Origin: Candidatus Altimarinota bacterium
Lineage (GTDB): Bacteria; Patescibacteriota; Gracilibacteria; BD1-5; UBA6164
Direction of reading: 5' to 3'
NCBI GenBank assembly: GCA_024710565.1
Contig: JANJUN010000024.1
Coordinates: 1-43,615 of the forward strand
DNA length: 43,615 nucleotides
Below are positions 35,305 through 43,615 of the stretch, piece after piece. Each line of letters opens with the position of its first letter. Position 1 is the stretch's first letter. The position numbers and the translations under genes were made by a program. The notes under the pieces are model-generated. The model saw nothing but the letters and a program-made list of their open reading frames with translations. It made no database searches and had not been told where the DNA came from.

Positions 35305-35742
35305 TTAATCTATTTTTAAATCTTGTGTAATAGGAAAACCTTGCAATTCTAGCATTTTACGCAAAAATTTTCACTCTAACTTTCAGGCTAAAAAATGAAT
35401 ATGAAGATGTTCTACACTTCTATTCCCCATTGTTTCACGAGTAAAAGAAAAATATTCTTCTCAATCAAAAATATTTTTTACTTTTTTATGAACTTCTCTT
35501 AACTCTATCAAATGTTTATCTTCGAGTTCTATAGAAGTTTTTATATGATCAAATGGAATTGCCATAATATGACGGTGGTCTCAAGAATACGAACTCAGGT
35601 TGTATAATATTTGCCAATGCGCTCATTGCCAAACTACTTGATTTTGATATTTTTCCTTATCACAAAAAGGACAATCATCTTGCCCAAACATTTCTTTTCA
35701 AAGTATTTTGTGATATTCCTCTCTTGAAATTGGTTGAAACAT
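35305..35742 (-). CDS. HIT-family protein (HxHxH nucleotide-binding), 145 aa
   Basis: The histidine triad is EHLHIHFLAG near residue 117. The upstream GDHRHIMAIPFDHI segment is the usual first strand region of HIT proteins. An N-terminal CPFC and a downstream GAHW could bind zinc as in some HIT hydrolases. The likely role is hydrolysis of dinucleoside polyphosphates or nucleoside phosphoramidates; the substrate is unknown. It lies between prfA and gyrB, on the same strand. Confidence 0.88.
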
Positions 35743-35806
35743 AAAAATCTTTTAGAAGTTAAATCTAAATATGATAATAACAAAAAGATTTGCTTGAAAA
35801 TTTGAG

Positions 35807-35847
35807 AGATGCAAATGAGTCGTAGAAAAACTACGATGAATGCGTCT
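35807..35847 (-). other. Hairpin between prfA and the HIT gene
   Basis: Nested stems CGTAG/CTACG with an AAAAA-type loop and AGATGC/GCGTCT (one G-U) separated by an internal loop. There is no T-run, so it is not an ordinary terminator. ATGAATGCG on the plus strand faintly recalls the conserved loop of the tRNA-tail elements. Confidence 0.4.
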
Positions 35848-35888
35848 GGAAAAATTTGAAAGTAAATATTGAAGCTATTACCATATTT

Positions 35889-36968
35889 TTATCCATTAAT
35901 TTTTGAAGCAGCTTCCAATTTTGCCTGTTCATCGGCTACGGCAAGTGCATCAACAATATGTCCAAGTTTCCCCATCATAATTTGTGGAATACCTGAAAAA
36001 TTTTGTCCGATTCTATGATCAGTTACTCTATCTTGAGGAAAATTATAGGTTCTGATTTTTTCTGATCTATCTCAAGATCAAACTTGAGCAAGTCTCTGTT
36101 CTCATCTTTCTCTAATTCTTCTTTCTTCTTCCATAGTATAGATTTTTGAACGAAGAATTTGTAGTGCCCTTTCTCTGTTTTTATGTTGCGATCTTCATTC
36201 TTGACAGAATACTGAAACTCAAGTTGGAATATGAGTCATATGTATTGCTGAGTCAGTTTTATTTACGTGTTGTCCTCAAGCTCATGAAGCACGACATGCT
36301 TTTACTTCTAAATCTTCCTCTTTTATTTCGATATCAAGCTCATCTACTTCTGGCATGATAGCAACAGTAATTGCTGAAGTATGCACTCTTCATTTTGATT
36401 CCGTTTCTGGAATTCTTTGAACTCTATGAACTCATGATTCGTATTTAAATCTTTTGTACGCTCCATCTCCTTTTACTTCCATAATAACTTCTTTTACTCA
36501 ACCGGTTTCAGAAAGAGTTTGTTCTACTACTTCAATACCAAAACCTTCATTTTGAGCAAATATCATATATGATTTTGCAAGTTCTCATGCAAATAAAGAT
36601 GCTTCTTCTCAACCAGTTCCAGCTCTAACTTCAAGCATAATATTTTTATCATCATCGTTATCTTTTGGAAGGAGTGAGTATTTAATTTTTTCTTCGAGTT
36701 CTGCAATCTTAGTTTCAGATTCATCTTTTTGCATTTTTGCCAGTTCTCTCATTTCTTCATCTTTTTCATTGTAGAGAATATCAACCGCTTCATTTAAAGA
36801 AGCATAGGTGTTTTTATACTCTTTATAGAGTTCTACAGATTCCTCAAGTTGTTTTTTTCTTGAAGAGAGTTCTCTGACTTTTTTTTGATCTTTAAAAACT
36901 TCTGGATTTGCCAGTTCTTCTTGAAGTTTATCGTATTCTAATAAGAGGTTTTCTAAATTGAATTTCAT
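35889..36968 (-). CDS. prfA: Peptide chain release factor 1
   Basis: 359 aa. The GGQ motif ([19 protein letters not shown]) that triggers peptide release is intact at about residue 232. The codon-recognition tripeptide is P-E-T (residues 187-189) in the P-x-T slot that marks RF1, which reads UAA and UAG. This fits the observed stop codons and the reassignment of UGA. An N-terminal helical domain of normal length precedes. No RF2 gene or methyltransferase prmC is seen next to it. Confidence 0.97.
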
Positions 36969-37059
36969 AAATTTTTAGTTATATATAAATGTTACTTTTG
37001 ATTTAATATAATGAAAAATAGGAAAATATCAAGGATATTGATATTTTTTATAACAAAAA

Positions 37060-37091
37060 ACAAAAAGAACTACTTTTATAGTTCTTTTTGT
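37060..37091 (-). terminator. Terminator of the Spy/CpxP-like gene
   Basis: Stem ACAAAAAGAACTA/TAGTTCTTTTTGT with a 6-nt loop, 17 bp after the stop codon. Confidence 0.85.
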
Positions 37092-37107
37092 AAAGGTCTT
37101 TACTTTC

Positions 37108-37932
37108 TTAATCTACTTCAGCCTCTATTTCTTGTTCTGTAACACTATCCTCAATAAGTTCTTTTAAGGCTTTGAGTTGGTCAAGTATCTTTTGTTTATT
37201 TACTTCGGAAAGTTTAGTATTTGTTTCAAATTTAGCAATCATAGCGTCTATCTTTGTTAAAATATTTGCTACCTTTTCTTGGTCTTTTTCAACAATCGTG
37301 TCAACTTTTTTACCAAGACTTTTTGTTAATATTTCTTTTTGAGCAATGATGTAAGATTTTCTCTCTCATCTTAATTCTTTTCTTTTCTCTAAACTCGCTT
37401 TTCTCAAGGCTTGATTTTCTTCAAATACTGCCTTTCTTGCATCTATATATGCGTGAGCTTGAGCATCTTGAGGAACAAGAGTTCTTAGTTCTTCAAAATA
37501 TGATTTAGATAATTCTTGCATTTTTACTCTCATTTCTGCTCTCAAAGCTTCTTTTTGTTCTGGAGTAGTTGCGAGATTTATCTTTGCTTCATAATCAGCT
37601 TTTAATGCATCCATCTCTAATGCGTGTTCTTTTCTTAAAGCTTCCACTTTAGCTTTATCTTCAGCTGAAAGATTGAGATTGTCTCTTAGGCTTCCACTTT
37701 GAGTTTTAAAATCTTGTAAATTATCTTTTACATTTTGATGAAGAGAGTCTCTTTCTTGTTTCATTTTTTGTTTCCATTCATCTTTAGTAACTCCTGTTTG
37801 GGTCAATACTCCCGTAGAAGTTGTTCCAGTTGATGTAGTAATAGTTCCAGAGGCTGTTTCATCTGCACTTACTCAAAGAGTTCATAATACAATAGTACTC
37901 AGTACTAACGAAGTTTTTAATATTGTTTTCAT
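37108..37932 (-). CDS. Secreted coiled-coil protein, Spy/CpxP-like, 274 aa
   Basis: The signal peptide is KTILKTSLVLSTIVLGTLG with cleavage around VSA. A Thr/Ser/Gly linker follows (ETASGTITTSTGTTST). The body is almost all charged helix: LNLSAEDKAKVEALRKEHALEMDAL and TPEQKEALRAEMRVKMQEL resemble the LTxxQ-type repeats of Spy and CpxP periplasmic chaperones, though the exact motif is imperfect. The C-terminal 80 residues are a second acidic/basic helix. The 18-bp box at 38012-38029 upstream matches the one before the response regulator, suggesting control by that system. The family assignment is by pattern, not by search. Confidence 0.75.
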
Positions 37933-38011
37933 AATACGACTATTAAAATATAAAGTTGATTTAATAATTTTGGCCTAATTTATTAAATACATGTTTATAA
38001 TAAAAAGAAAA

Positions 38012-38029
38012 TGTATGAATTTCGTATGA
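38012..38029 (-). promoter_or_regulatory. Response-regulator box upstream of the Spy/CpxP-like gene
   Basis: Direct repeat GTATGA...GTATGA with an 11-bp period (plus strand TGTATGAATTTCGTATGA), about 80 bp before the ATG. A TATTAT-type -10 lies just downstream on the minus strand. It matches 40720-40736 at 15 of 17 positions. Confidence 0.6.
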
Positions 38030-38037
38030 AAAACAAA

Positions 38038-38069
38038 AAAATAACTTGATTATTTCAAGTTATTTTTTT
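38038..38069 (-). terminator. Terminator of the two-component operon
   Basis: Stem AAAATAACTTGA/TCAAGTTATTTT with T-run, overlapping the stop codon of the 116-aa gene. Confidence 0.85.
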
Positions 38070-38400
38070 TCTCATGTATGATTTCTTTTAAAAGCTTAAG
38101 CAGAGGGATATTTTTTTGTGGAGTTTTTTTCTCTTGAAGTATTTGAGTAATTTTTAGAGAAAGTGCATTATAAAGTTCCTTTCTTTGTTTTATAGAAAGG
38201 GATGGGTTTATATTTAATTTTTTATCTAATTTTGATTGCAATTTCATCTTTATTGCTTCTATTTGTGCTTCTGATTTTTTCTGAGAAACTACATAATCTT
38301 TTTTCTCTTTTTTTCATCATGAAAAATCTCTTTCTTTTTGCGCAAATGCAAGACTAGAAAAAGTAAATAATAAACAAATAAATATACCTATATTTTTCAT
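38050..38400 (-). CDS. Small secreted protein, 116 aa
   Basis: A clear signal peptide (MKNIGIFICLLFTFSSLAFA, cleavage before QKE) is followed by a basic, helical body with INPSLSIKQRKELYNALSLK. The S-x-x-Q and leucine spacing recall the stress-sensor proteins of Spy/CpxP type,, but too weakly to assign. It is the last gene of the response regulator-kinase-lipoprotein operon, 18 bp after the lipoprotein, so it may be an accessory sensor or effector. Confidence 0.75.
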
Positions 38401-38418
38401 ACTAAAGTGGTTAGAAAA

Positions 38419-38823
38419 TTATTCTTTAAATATAATCTCGATCAATTTATCAATTTCTGCATCAGTAACACTTTCAATCAAATCAATTTCTTCCTGAGTG
38501 AAGATTTCCCCACCGCTCAAATACTCATTATTTTGTTGGAGTATCCCTTGAGTCCCCTCGATTGAATTCTGATCATGAGTAATATCTTCTATAGGAGATT
38601 GTACTTTTCAAGAAGCATATTCTCATCATGGTAAATTCAACCCATCAACCTGCCCCTGCGTATGAGTTACAGATGAATCTTCTTCTTCTTGTGGAGCAAG
38701 AAGTTTTTGAACTTGAATAATTTTTTGCTCATGAGAAATTTCAGAAATTGATTCTTGTGATTGATTGATACGACCACATGAAAGCAATGCAATACTCAAA
38801 AAGAAAAAAGAATATAGTTTCAT
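38419..38823 (-). CDS. Lipoprotein, 134 aa
   Basis: The signal sequence ends in a lipobox (IALLSCG), with Cys16 as the expected lipid anchor. The mature part is acidic, rich in Glu, Gln and Ser, with no recognised domain; it has FTQEEIDLIESVTDAEIDKL at the C-terminus. It starts 4 bp after the kinase stop and is probably translated together with it. An outer-leaflet partner of the kinase is a plausible role, by position only. Confidence 0.8.
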
Positions 38824-38827
38824 ATAA

Positions 38828-40039
38828 TTAAAATTTAATAGTAATTTTTGTAAACTCCCCCTTTTGACTCTCTACTTCAAGAGACCAATGATTGATATCT
38901 ACTATTTTTTTCACTAGTGCCAATCCAAGACCAAATCATTCATAACTCGTATAACTCTCTCGAAAATATCTCTGAAATATTTTTTTTAGATTTCATTTAT
39001 CTATTCCAACTCCATAATCCTGAATAATAAAAACTCATTTCTCAAAAAATATTTCTATCAATCCAGATTGATGTGAGTATTTAATAGCATTAGAAATAAG
39101 ATTTTTTAAACATAAATACACCTGCTCTCTATTTTCTTTTACATATTTTTTTGAGGGATGAATATTTTTTTGAAAAATGAGTTTTTTTGATCAAATCTCA
39201 TTTTTATACTCATCTAAAATTTCATCAATAAGCACTCATATATCAAGCTTTTGTTTTCTATAGGAAATATCTGAAAGATGTGCCATCCCCATAATACTTT
39301 CTAAAATTTTATTTAGCTTTAAAGTAGAAAGAAGGGAAACCTCGATAGCCTCTTGATAATTATGTGTTTTTTTAGCGAGACTTAAAGTTGAAATAATTTC
39401 AGTAAGTGGAGTTTTCATTTCATGATTTACTTGGGAAGTAAAATCCTCTAAAGCATGAATATTCTGCTCAATAACTCTAAAATTTCTTCCTACAAATTTA
39501 TACCCTATAAAATAAAAAAGGATAAAAAATGGTGATAATAAAAGAAAATAGAGTCCCATTTGTTTTCAGAAAATCTCAAAAGAATACTCATGATTAGTAA
39601 ATATAATAATTTTATACATTGTATCTTGAATAAGGATTTCTCAAACATAATATTTTTTTTCATTATCATTTGTAATTCATACTGGAAGAGTATCTGGATA
39701 AGAAAATCCACCAAAATCAAGTATTTTTTGATTATTTTCAAAAATAATCGTATTCTCCAATGTTTTCAAAATAATTTTTTCTAAAGTTTCATCATTTTCC
39801 ATCTCTTGAAAATATACCTGTTTATTTCTTAATATATTTTCTATTCCTTCTGCTTTTTGTATCAATGATTGTTGGATTTGAAAATGTGCTGAGATAAATT
39901 GAATCCCAACAAAAAGTATCTGGATAAGATACAAGAAAAACATAACAAAAAGAGCAAAGTAAACACTTAATTTTATTTTATACTTGTGAAGTAATTGATC
40001 GTTTTGCATATATCTTAATTGATTAGATATCATTCTCAT
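38828..40039 (-). CDS. Sensor histidine kinase, 403 aa
   Basis: Two membrane segments (about 28-50 and 162-185) flank an extracytoplasmic sensor domain of about 110 residues. No clear HAMP domain follows. The phosphoacceptor is His206 in QVNHEMKTPLTEI. The ATPase has the N-box NLISNAIKYS, G1 DYGVGIDKG, F-box FQRYFRE and G2 GFGLGLALVKK. The frame overlaps the response regulator by 25 nt, so the pair is translationally coupled. Starts at 40033 or 40009 are also possible. The signal sensed is unknown. Confidence 0.93.
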
Positions 40040-40671
40040 CTGATGGTTTGAATCAGATCTTTTTTGAGTTTTTTTCTGAGATATCCCACATAAATATCTA
40101 CCGTTCTTGATGGGAAAAAATCATCATATTCTCCCCAAATTTTTTCCAAAAGTTCTTTTTTGGTAACAACTCTTCCTTTATATGAAGCAAGATAATACAG
40201 TAAGTCATACTCTAGCTTACTCAAATGTATCATTTTTCATTGCTGAAGGACCTCTTTTTTAACCGTATTTATTTCAATATCTCATAAAACGATATTTTCT
40301 CATTTGAGTGAATAATTTCTTTTCACCAAAGCTTGTATTCTCAAAAGAAGCTCCTCATAGTTAAAAGGTTTGGTAAGATAATCATCCGCTCAAGAATGAA
40401 ATCCTGCTATTTTATCCTTTATCGTATCACGTGCAGTTAGTATAAGAATCGGTATATTTTTTCCACTTTCACGTATCGTTTCTATAACATCTATCCCACT
40501 ATATTCTCACAACCCTAAATCCATAATAATAAGGTCATAATCATTGATTTGTAATTCATAATTTACTTTTTCTCACGAAAAAAGTTGCCCCGATTGTATT
40601 CATTCCAATTGGAGATATTTCGCAATATTATTTGATAAAATCTCATTATCTTCGACGATAAGAATTCTCAT
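40015..40671 (-). CDS. OmpR/PhoB-family response regulator, 218 aa
   Basis: Receiver domain MRILIVEDNEILSNN with phosphoacceptor Asp51 in DLIIMDLGLGEYSG, switch Thr in LILTARD and Lys in YLTKPF. The winged-helix domain has KLEYDLLYYLASYKGRVVTKKELLEKIWG and SRTVDIYVGYLRKKL, ending RGEGYLIN. Such regulators bind direct repeats with an 11-bp period, and exactly such a repeat (40720-40736) lies 49 bp upstream. Confidence 0.95.
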
Positions 40672-40719
40672 AAGCAAAAAATTATGTTCTGACTATCATA
40701 TTGATATTATGATAGAATT

Positions 40720-40736
40720 GTATGAAAATCGTATGA
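40720..40736 (-). promoter_or_regulatory. Response-regulator box of its own operon
   Basis: GTATGAAAATCGTATGA on the plus strand: two GTATGA units 11 bp apart, about 50 bp before the regulator ATG, with a CATAAT -10-like sequence just downstream. Autoregulation is inferred. Confidence 0.6.
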
Positions 40737-40750
40737 TTTTAAAAAAGTTT

Positions 40751-42154
40751 TTACAAATTATATTTTAATTTTTCAAGAGGAATTTCTTTTCCTGCTACTT
40801 GTATTTTAGGAGAAAATCCTGTGTTTTCACTTCCCTCAAAGAAAAAACTATTATCCATATTTTCATTTTCCATGATACTTTGAAGTTTTGATTCTACCTT
40901 TTTAATAACTCCGAGTTTATCTAAAACATCGTACACTCTCATCACCGCTTCATCGTTAGAAAATTCAGTCATTCTCACGATTTGTTCGAGTCTTTTTCCG
41001 GTTGCTTTAAATATATAGTTTCCTATATATTCAAGATCAACATGTTTTGGATCTTCATTAAATTGAATATCAATAATTTTTAAATCTTGTTCATTGATAA
41101 ATTTGATTTGCTCATGATCAACCACTGAAGTAGAAAAATTATCTATCAAATAATCTTTTAATACTTCAATTCACTCTCAAGTAGCAGCTGAGATAATAAA
41201 TACTTTTTCCCCCAGGGGACTCTCTCTTCCTTCGGAATTCACCTTGTTCTTATTAAATTTTTTCTTAAATTCTTCTACTATAAAATCTTTCATCTCTTTA
41301 TCAAGAAGGTCTCATTTTGAAAATACAATAATTTCTTCTTTTTTTGCTAAATCTTGAGAAAACGCTCCAAGTTCAAAACGGATATTTTCATAATCCTGTA
41401 ATACCTGGTCGAGTCTATATAAATCTAAAAGGTGAAGTATTACTTTTGTTCTTTCGATATGTTTTAGAAATTCTATTCCGAGTCATTTTCATTCATGAGC
41501 TCCTGGAATAAGACCTGGAACATCTTCTAATACGAGACTTTTTCCTTTATGATCTAAAACTCATAAATTTGGTGTCAGAGTCGTAAATGGATAATCTCCT
41601 ATTTTTGGTTTTACATTAGTAACATTTCAAATCAGGGTTGATTTTCCCGCTGATGGAATACCAATAATTCAAATATCAGCTACGAGTTTTAATTCTAAAA
41701 TTACTTCTCTTTCCTCTCAAATATCCCCTATTTCAGCAAAGCTTGGTGCTTGTCTTGTTGAAGTGGTAAAATGTGCATTTCAAAATCCTCATCTCCCTCA
41801 TTGGCAGATAAGAAATTTCGTATTATTTTCTGATAGATCAATAATGATTTCCTGTGTGTTTGCATCTTTTACTATAGTCCCTACCGGAACAAAAATAACC
41901 AGATCATCTCATCCTGCTCCTTGCATAAGATTGGTTCCTCATTTCTCACCATCATTGGCTTTTAAAAACTTTTTATGTCTAAAATCTGAAAGAGTATTGA
42001 TATTTGATGTAGTTTGAAGATAAACATTTCCTCCATTTCATCCGTTTCATCCCCGTGGACCTCCTTTAGGAATATACTTTTCTCTTCTCCAAGTAACTAC
42101 TCCATTTCATCATTTTCCAGCAATCAGAGTTACTTTTACCTCATCTATAAACAT
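40751..42154 (-). CDS. obg: GTPase Obg/CgtA
   Basis: 467 aa. The Gly-rich N-terminal OBG fold (GGNVYLQTTSN and PKGGPRGGNGGNGG, in which several glycines are TGA) is followed by the GTPase: G1 GIPSAGKSTL, G2/switch DYPFTT, G3 DVPGLIPGAHEGKGLG and G4 FSKGD. The C-terminal OCT domain ends DVLDKLGVIKKVE and a longer acidic tail. It is involved in 50S assembly and stress response. In G4 the family N-K-x-D asparagine is replaced by Ser (SKGD). Confidence 0.97.
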
Positions 42155-42260
42155 TTGATAATAATTATTAATAAATAGTGAATAACTAATGAATTATTGG
42201 AATGAAAAATTCCACCATTTCGAATCAATTATTTTTTGGAGTATATTGATAAAAAAAAAT

Positions 42261-42287
42261 TTGACAAGAAAAAAAAATATATATAAT
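42261..42287 (+). promoter_or_regulatory. Promoter of the tRNA-Glu series
   Basis: TTGACA (42261-42266) and TATAAT (42282-42287), 15 bp apart. Confidence 0.65.
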
Positions 42288-42318
42288 AGTCAAGCTTTCA
42301 GGAAAGAAGGAAATATTT

Positions 42319-42393
42319 GCGGCTATCGTCTAGTGGTCAGGACATCGGGTTTTCATCCCGGTAACCGGAGTTCGATTCTCCGTAGCCGTGCCA
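42319..42393 (+). tRNA. tRNA-Glu (anticodon TTC)
   Basis: 75 nt. D-arm CGTCTAGTGGTCAGGACA and anticodon loop TTTTCAT are typical. The acceptor GCGGCTA/TAGCCGT has a G1-U72 end pair, then discriminator G and CCA. Confidence 0.94.
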
Positions 42394-42405
42394 TTAAAAT
42401 ATATA

Positions 42406-42470
42406 TTAGGGATTAGTAGACAGTATTGAAAGCAGTTGTAATAACTTACCGATTGTCTAGTAATCCCTAA
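42406..42470 (+). other. Inverted repeat between tRNA-Glu and tRNA-fMet
   Basis: Arms 42406-42422 and 42454-42470 pair over 17 bp with one central mismatch, leaving a 31-nt loop. It could be a processing signal between the two tRNAs. It has no T-run of terminator type. Confidence 0.5.
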
Positions 42471-42477
42471 AATTTAT

Positions 42478-42552
42478 CGCGGAGTAGAGAAGTGGCATCT
42501 CGCAAGGCTCATAACCTTGAGGTCGCATGTTCGATTCATGCCTCCGCAACCA
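42478..42552 (+). tRNA. Initiator tRNA-fMet (anticodon CAT)
   Basis: 75 nt. The unpaired C1-A72 end, required for formylation and initiation, identifies the initiator. The anticodon stem is CAAGG/CCTTG, so one of the three conserved G-C pairs next to the loop is A29-U41. CCA is encoded. Confidence 0.93.
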
Positions 42553-42567
42553 AAATAATAAAAAGTG

Positions 42568-42607
42568 AAAGTATAAAGCATGAAATAATTTTCACTTTAT
42601 ACTTTTT
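42568..42607 (+). terminator. Terminator after tRNA-fMet
   Basis: 11-bp stem AAAGTATAAAG/CTTTATACTTT with T-run. Confidence 0.75.
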
Positions 42608-42614
42608 AATTTAA

Positions 42615-42691
42615 GTCAGTGTAGCTCAGTTGGTTAGAGCGCGGGATTCATATCCCCGAGGTCGGTGGTTCAATTCCACTCACTGACACCA
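42615..42691 (+). tRNA. tRNA with CAT anticodon (elongator Met or Ile2)
   Basis: 77 nt. Acceptor GTCAGTG/CACTGAC, anticodon loop TTCATAT, CCA encoded. G1-C72 rules out the initiator. Position 31-39 is an A-C mismatch in the anticodon stem. One of this gene and the one at 31698 should be Ile2. Confidence 0.9.
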
Positions 42692-42705
42692 TAAGTAAAT
42701 AATTT

Positions 42706-42738
42706 AAAAAACACTTCCTCCCAAAAGAAGTGTTTTTT
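42706..42738 (+). terminator. Terminator after tRNA-CAT
   Basis: 12-bp stem AAAAAACACTTC/GAAGTGTTTTTT with T-run, between the tRNA and tail element 3. Confidence 0.8.
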
Positions 42739-42749
42739 CTTTCTGTGAT

Positions 42750-42860
42750 GGAATTGAATGGAGGTTTTTTGCGATAGCAAAAATAAAATTGCGATGAATA
42801 AGAGCAATTTTAACGGATGGCCGACCCGTAGAGCGCCAATTCCACTCACTGACACCATAA
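42750..42860 (+). repeat. tRNA-tail element 3 (downstream of tRNA-CAT)
   Basis: It starts GGAATTGAATGGAGG (42750-42764), then the hairpin TTTTTGC/GCAAAAA with loop GATA. Next is the 8-bp stem AAAATTGC/GCAATTTT closing loop GATGAATAAGA (42793-42803), then ACGGATGGCCGACCCG. It ends in a 24-bp exact copy (42837-42860) of the tRNA 3' end and flank (42671-42694). GGAATTG at the 5' end can pair with CAATTCC in the copied tRNA tail, closing the whole element. It is the same design as element 1 across the window and on the opposite strand. Confidence 0.75.
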
Positions 42861-43211
42861 TATTCTTTTGGTCAATTGAATGAGAATATTTTTCTTCTTC
42901 AATAAAGACCTGATGAAATAGCGGAAACTTAGGAATAAAGAAATAAAATAATAACTAATAAAAATTAATCCCCTCCCTAGAAAATAATATAAATTTTTTA
43001 GGGAGGATTTTTTATCTAAAAATTTAATAATATGTAAAAATGATGAAATTTCTATAAAATTTTATTAAAAATGTTAAGAATTTTTAACTCTTAACTACTC
43101 TAGCCCCAAAAATAATAGTATTATGATAATATAAATAATAAAGTAAATAAAAAAAGTGAAGAAAAAACGTTTTATATATTTTTATACAAAACGTTTCAAT
43201 TCATACATATT
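42861..43211. other. AT-rich gap without genes
   Basis: Three hairpins are visible and no convincing ORF: AATATTCT/AGAATATT around 42860-42890 (T-run on plus), a stem with CCTCCCTAGAAAA/TTTTTTAGGGAGG around 42967-43012 with a T-run, and AAACGTTTT/AAAACGTTT at 43158-43188, which terminates the minus-strand gene at 43212. Confidence 0.6.
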
Positions 43212-43493
43212 TTATTTCTTTTTGAAAGGGCTCATGCTGGAACCAGAAATAGCAAAAATACCATTTACTAATCATTTTACACCTCCAGAAGCTAATCAAA
43301 TAGCAACTTTTCCAGGAGTAATTTTTTCTTTATCTAATTTCGCTTGTTCAATAGCAAGATCAATTTGTGCCAAAGCTACTTTATATTGTTGCTCTGTAAT
43401 ATTTCCTGCCCCCCATAACTCTAATAATCTTCTTTTTTCGTTTAAAATTCATTGAGATTCTCTATTTTTTTTGATATCTGATAATATTCCCAT
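43212..43493 (-). CDS. Small hypothetical protein, 93 aa
   Basis: Not recognised. The N-terminal 60 residues are helical (LNEKRRLLELWGAGNITEQQYKVAL resembles the SHOCT-type short C-terminal domain pattern of L-x-x-G-x-I-T/S-x-x-E-F). They are followed by a Gly/Ala/Ile-rich, mildly hydrophobic stretch (VAIGLASGGVKGLVNGIFAI) that may associate with membranes. Three glycines are TGA. Its own promoter (43523-43550) and terminator make it a single-gene unit. Confidence 0.75.
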
Positions 43494-43522
43494 AGATATT
43501 TGATTATAAATATAATAATTGT

Positions 43523-43550
43523 TTTATATTTATTTTTTACATATTGTCAA
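43523..43550 (-). promoter_or_regulatory. Promoter of the 93-aa gene
   Basis: TTGACA (43545-43550) and TATAAA (43523-43528), 16 bp apart. Confidence 0.75.
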
Positions 43551-43615
43551 TATTTAAAAAATTCTAAAAATTCTAATATTAAACTGGACACTTTGAGTAT
43601 AATAAAAATTATACT

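Noticed and set aside
43595-43615. Palindrome AGTATAAT/ATTATACT at the window end
   Set aside because: It is short, AT-only and cut by the window edge, so nothing can be concluded.

Overview
This AT-rich window carries about 45 protein genes, one rRNA operon and nine tRNAs. It reads correctly only if TGA encodes glycine (translation table 25). In-frame TGA falls on invariant glycines of many universal proteins, for example the sugar-nucleotidyltransferase signature, the IF-2 and Obg GTPase cores and the GyrB ATPase domain, while TGG is kept for tryptophan. Every gene I could follow ends in TAA or TAG. Together with the small r-protein gene set this points to the candidate phyla Absconditabacteria (SR1) or Gracilibacteria. 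The genus cannot be told from sequence alone.

Layout. 49-1819: an unknown gene and a divergent GlmU-like sugar-1-phosphate nucleotidyltransferase. 1850-2150: tRNA-Thr with an odd duplicated tail. 2152-7790 (minus): infA-rpmJ-rpsM-rpsK-rpsD-rpoA-rplQ-rplM-rpsI, then rpsL-rpsG and rpmA. 7889-10736 (minus): infB and a cyclic-nucleotide-binding protein. 10874-13337 (plus): a Jag-like KH/R3H protein, a membrane-anchored protein and a secreted Fn3-like protein. 13489-13746: an unassigned structured RNA upstream of trigger factor (13807-15102). 15183-24089 (minus): the S10/spc-type r-protein cluster from rplC to rplO. 24306-26044 (plus): pheS and an unknown, possibly kinase-like protein. 26111-32185 (minus): tRNA cluster, 16S, 23S, 5S, tRNA-Arg, tRNA-Val. 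32432-37932 (minus): an SPFH protein, gyrB, a HIT protein, prfA and a Spy/CpxP-like secreted protein. 38050-40671 (minus): a two-component operon with a lipoprotein and a small secreted protein. 40751-42154 (minus): obg. 42319-42860 (plus): tRNA-Glu, tRNA-fMet, tRNA-CAU. 43212-43493 (minus): a small unknown gene.

Four observations stand out. (1) Three tRNA genes (Thr, Val, CAU) are each followed by a terminator and then a 110-175 bp element ending in a copy of that tRNA's own 3' end. All three elements contain a hairpin with the same 11-nt loop and differing but paired stems. (2) The 16S 3' tail reads ...TATCTCCTTA rather than ...CACCTCCTTA, and I saw no Shine-Dalgarno-like motif at any start I inspected. 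(3) At least 13 promoter-like sites share TTGACA/TTGATT and a -10 box separated by exactly 16 bp. (4) The response regulator operon and the separate Spy/CpxP-like gene both carry an 11-bp-spaced direct repeat upstream, suggesting a small envelope-stress regulon. All coordinates come from reading the sequence by hand; no search or folding program was run.
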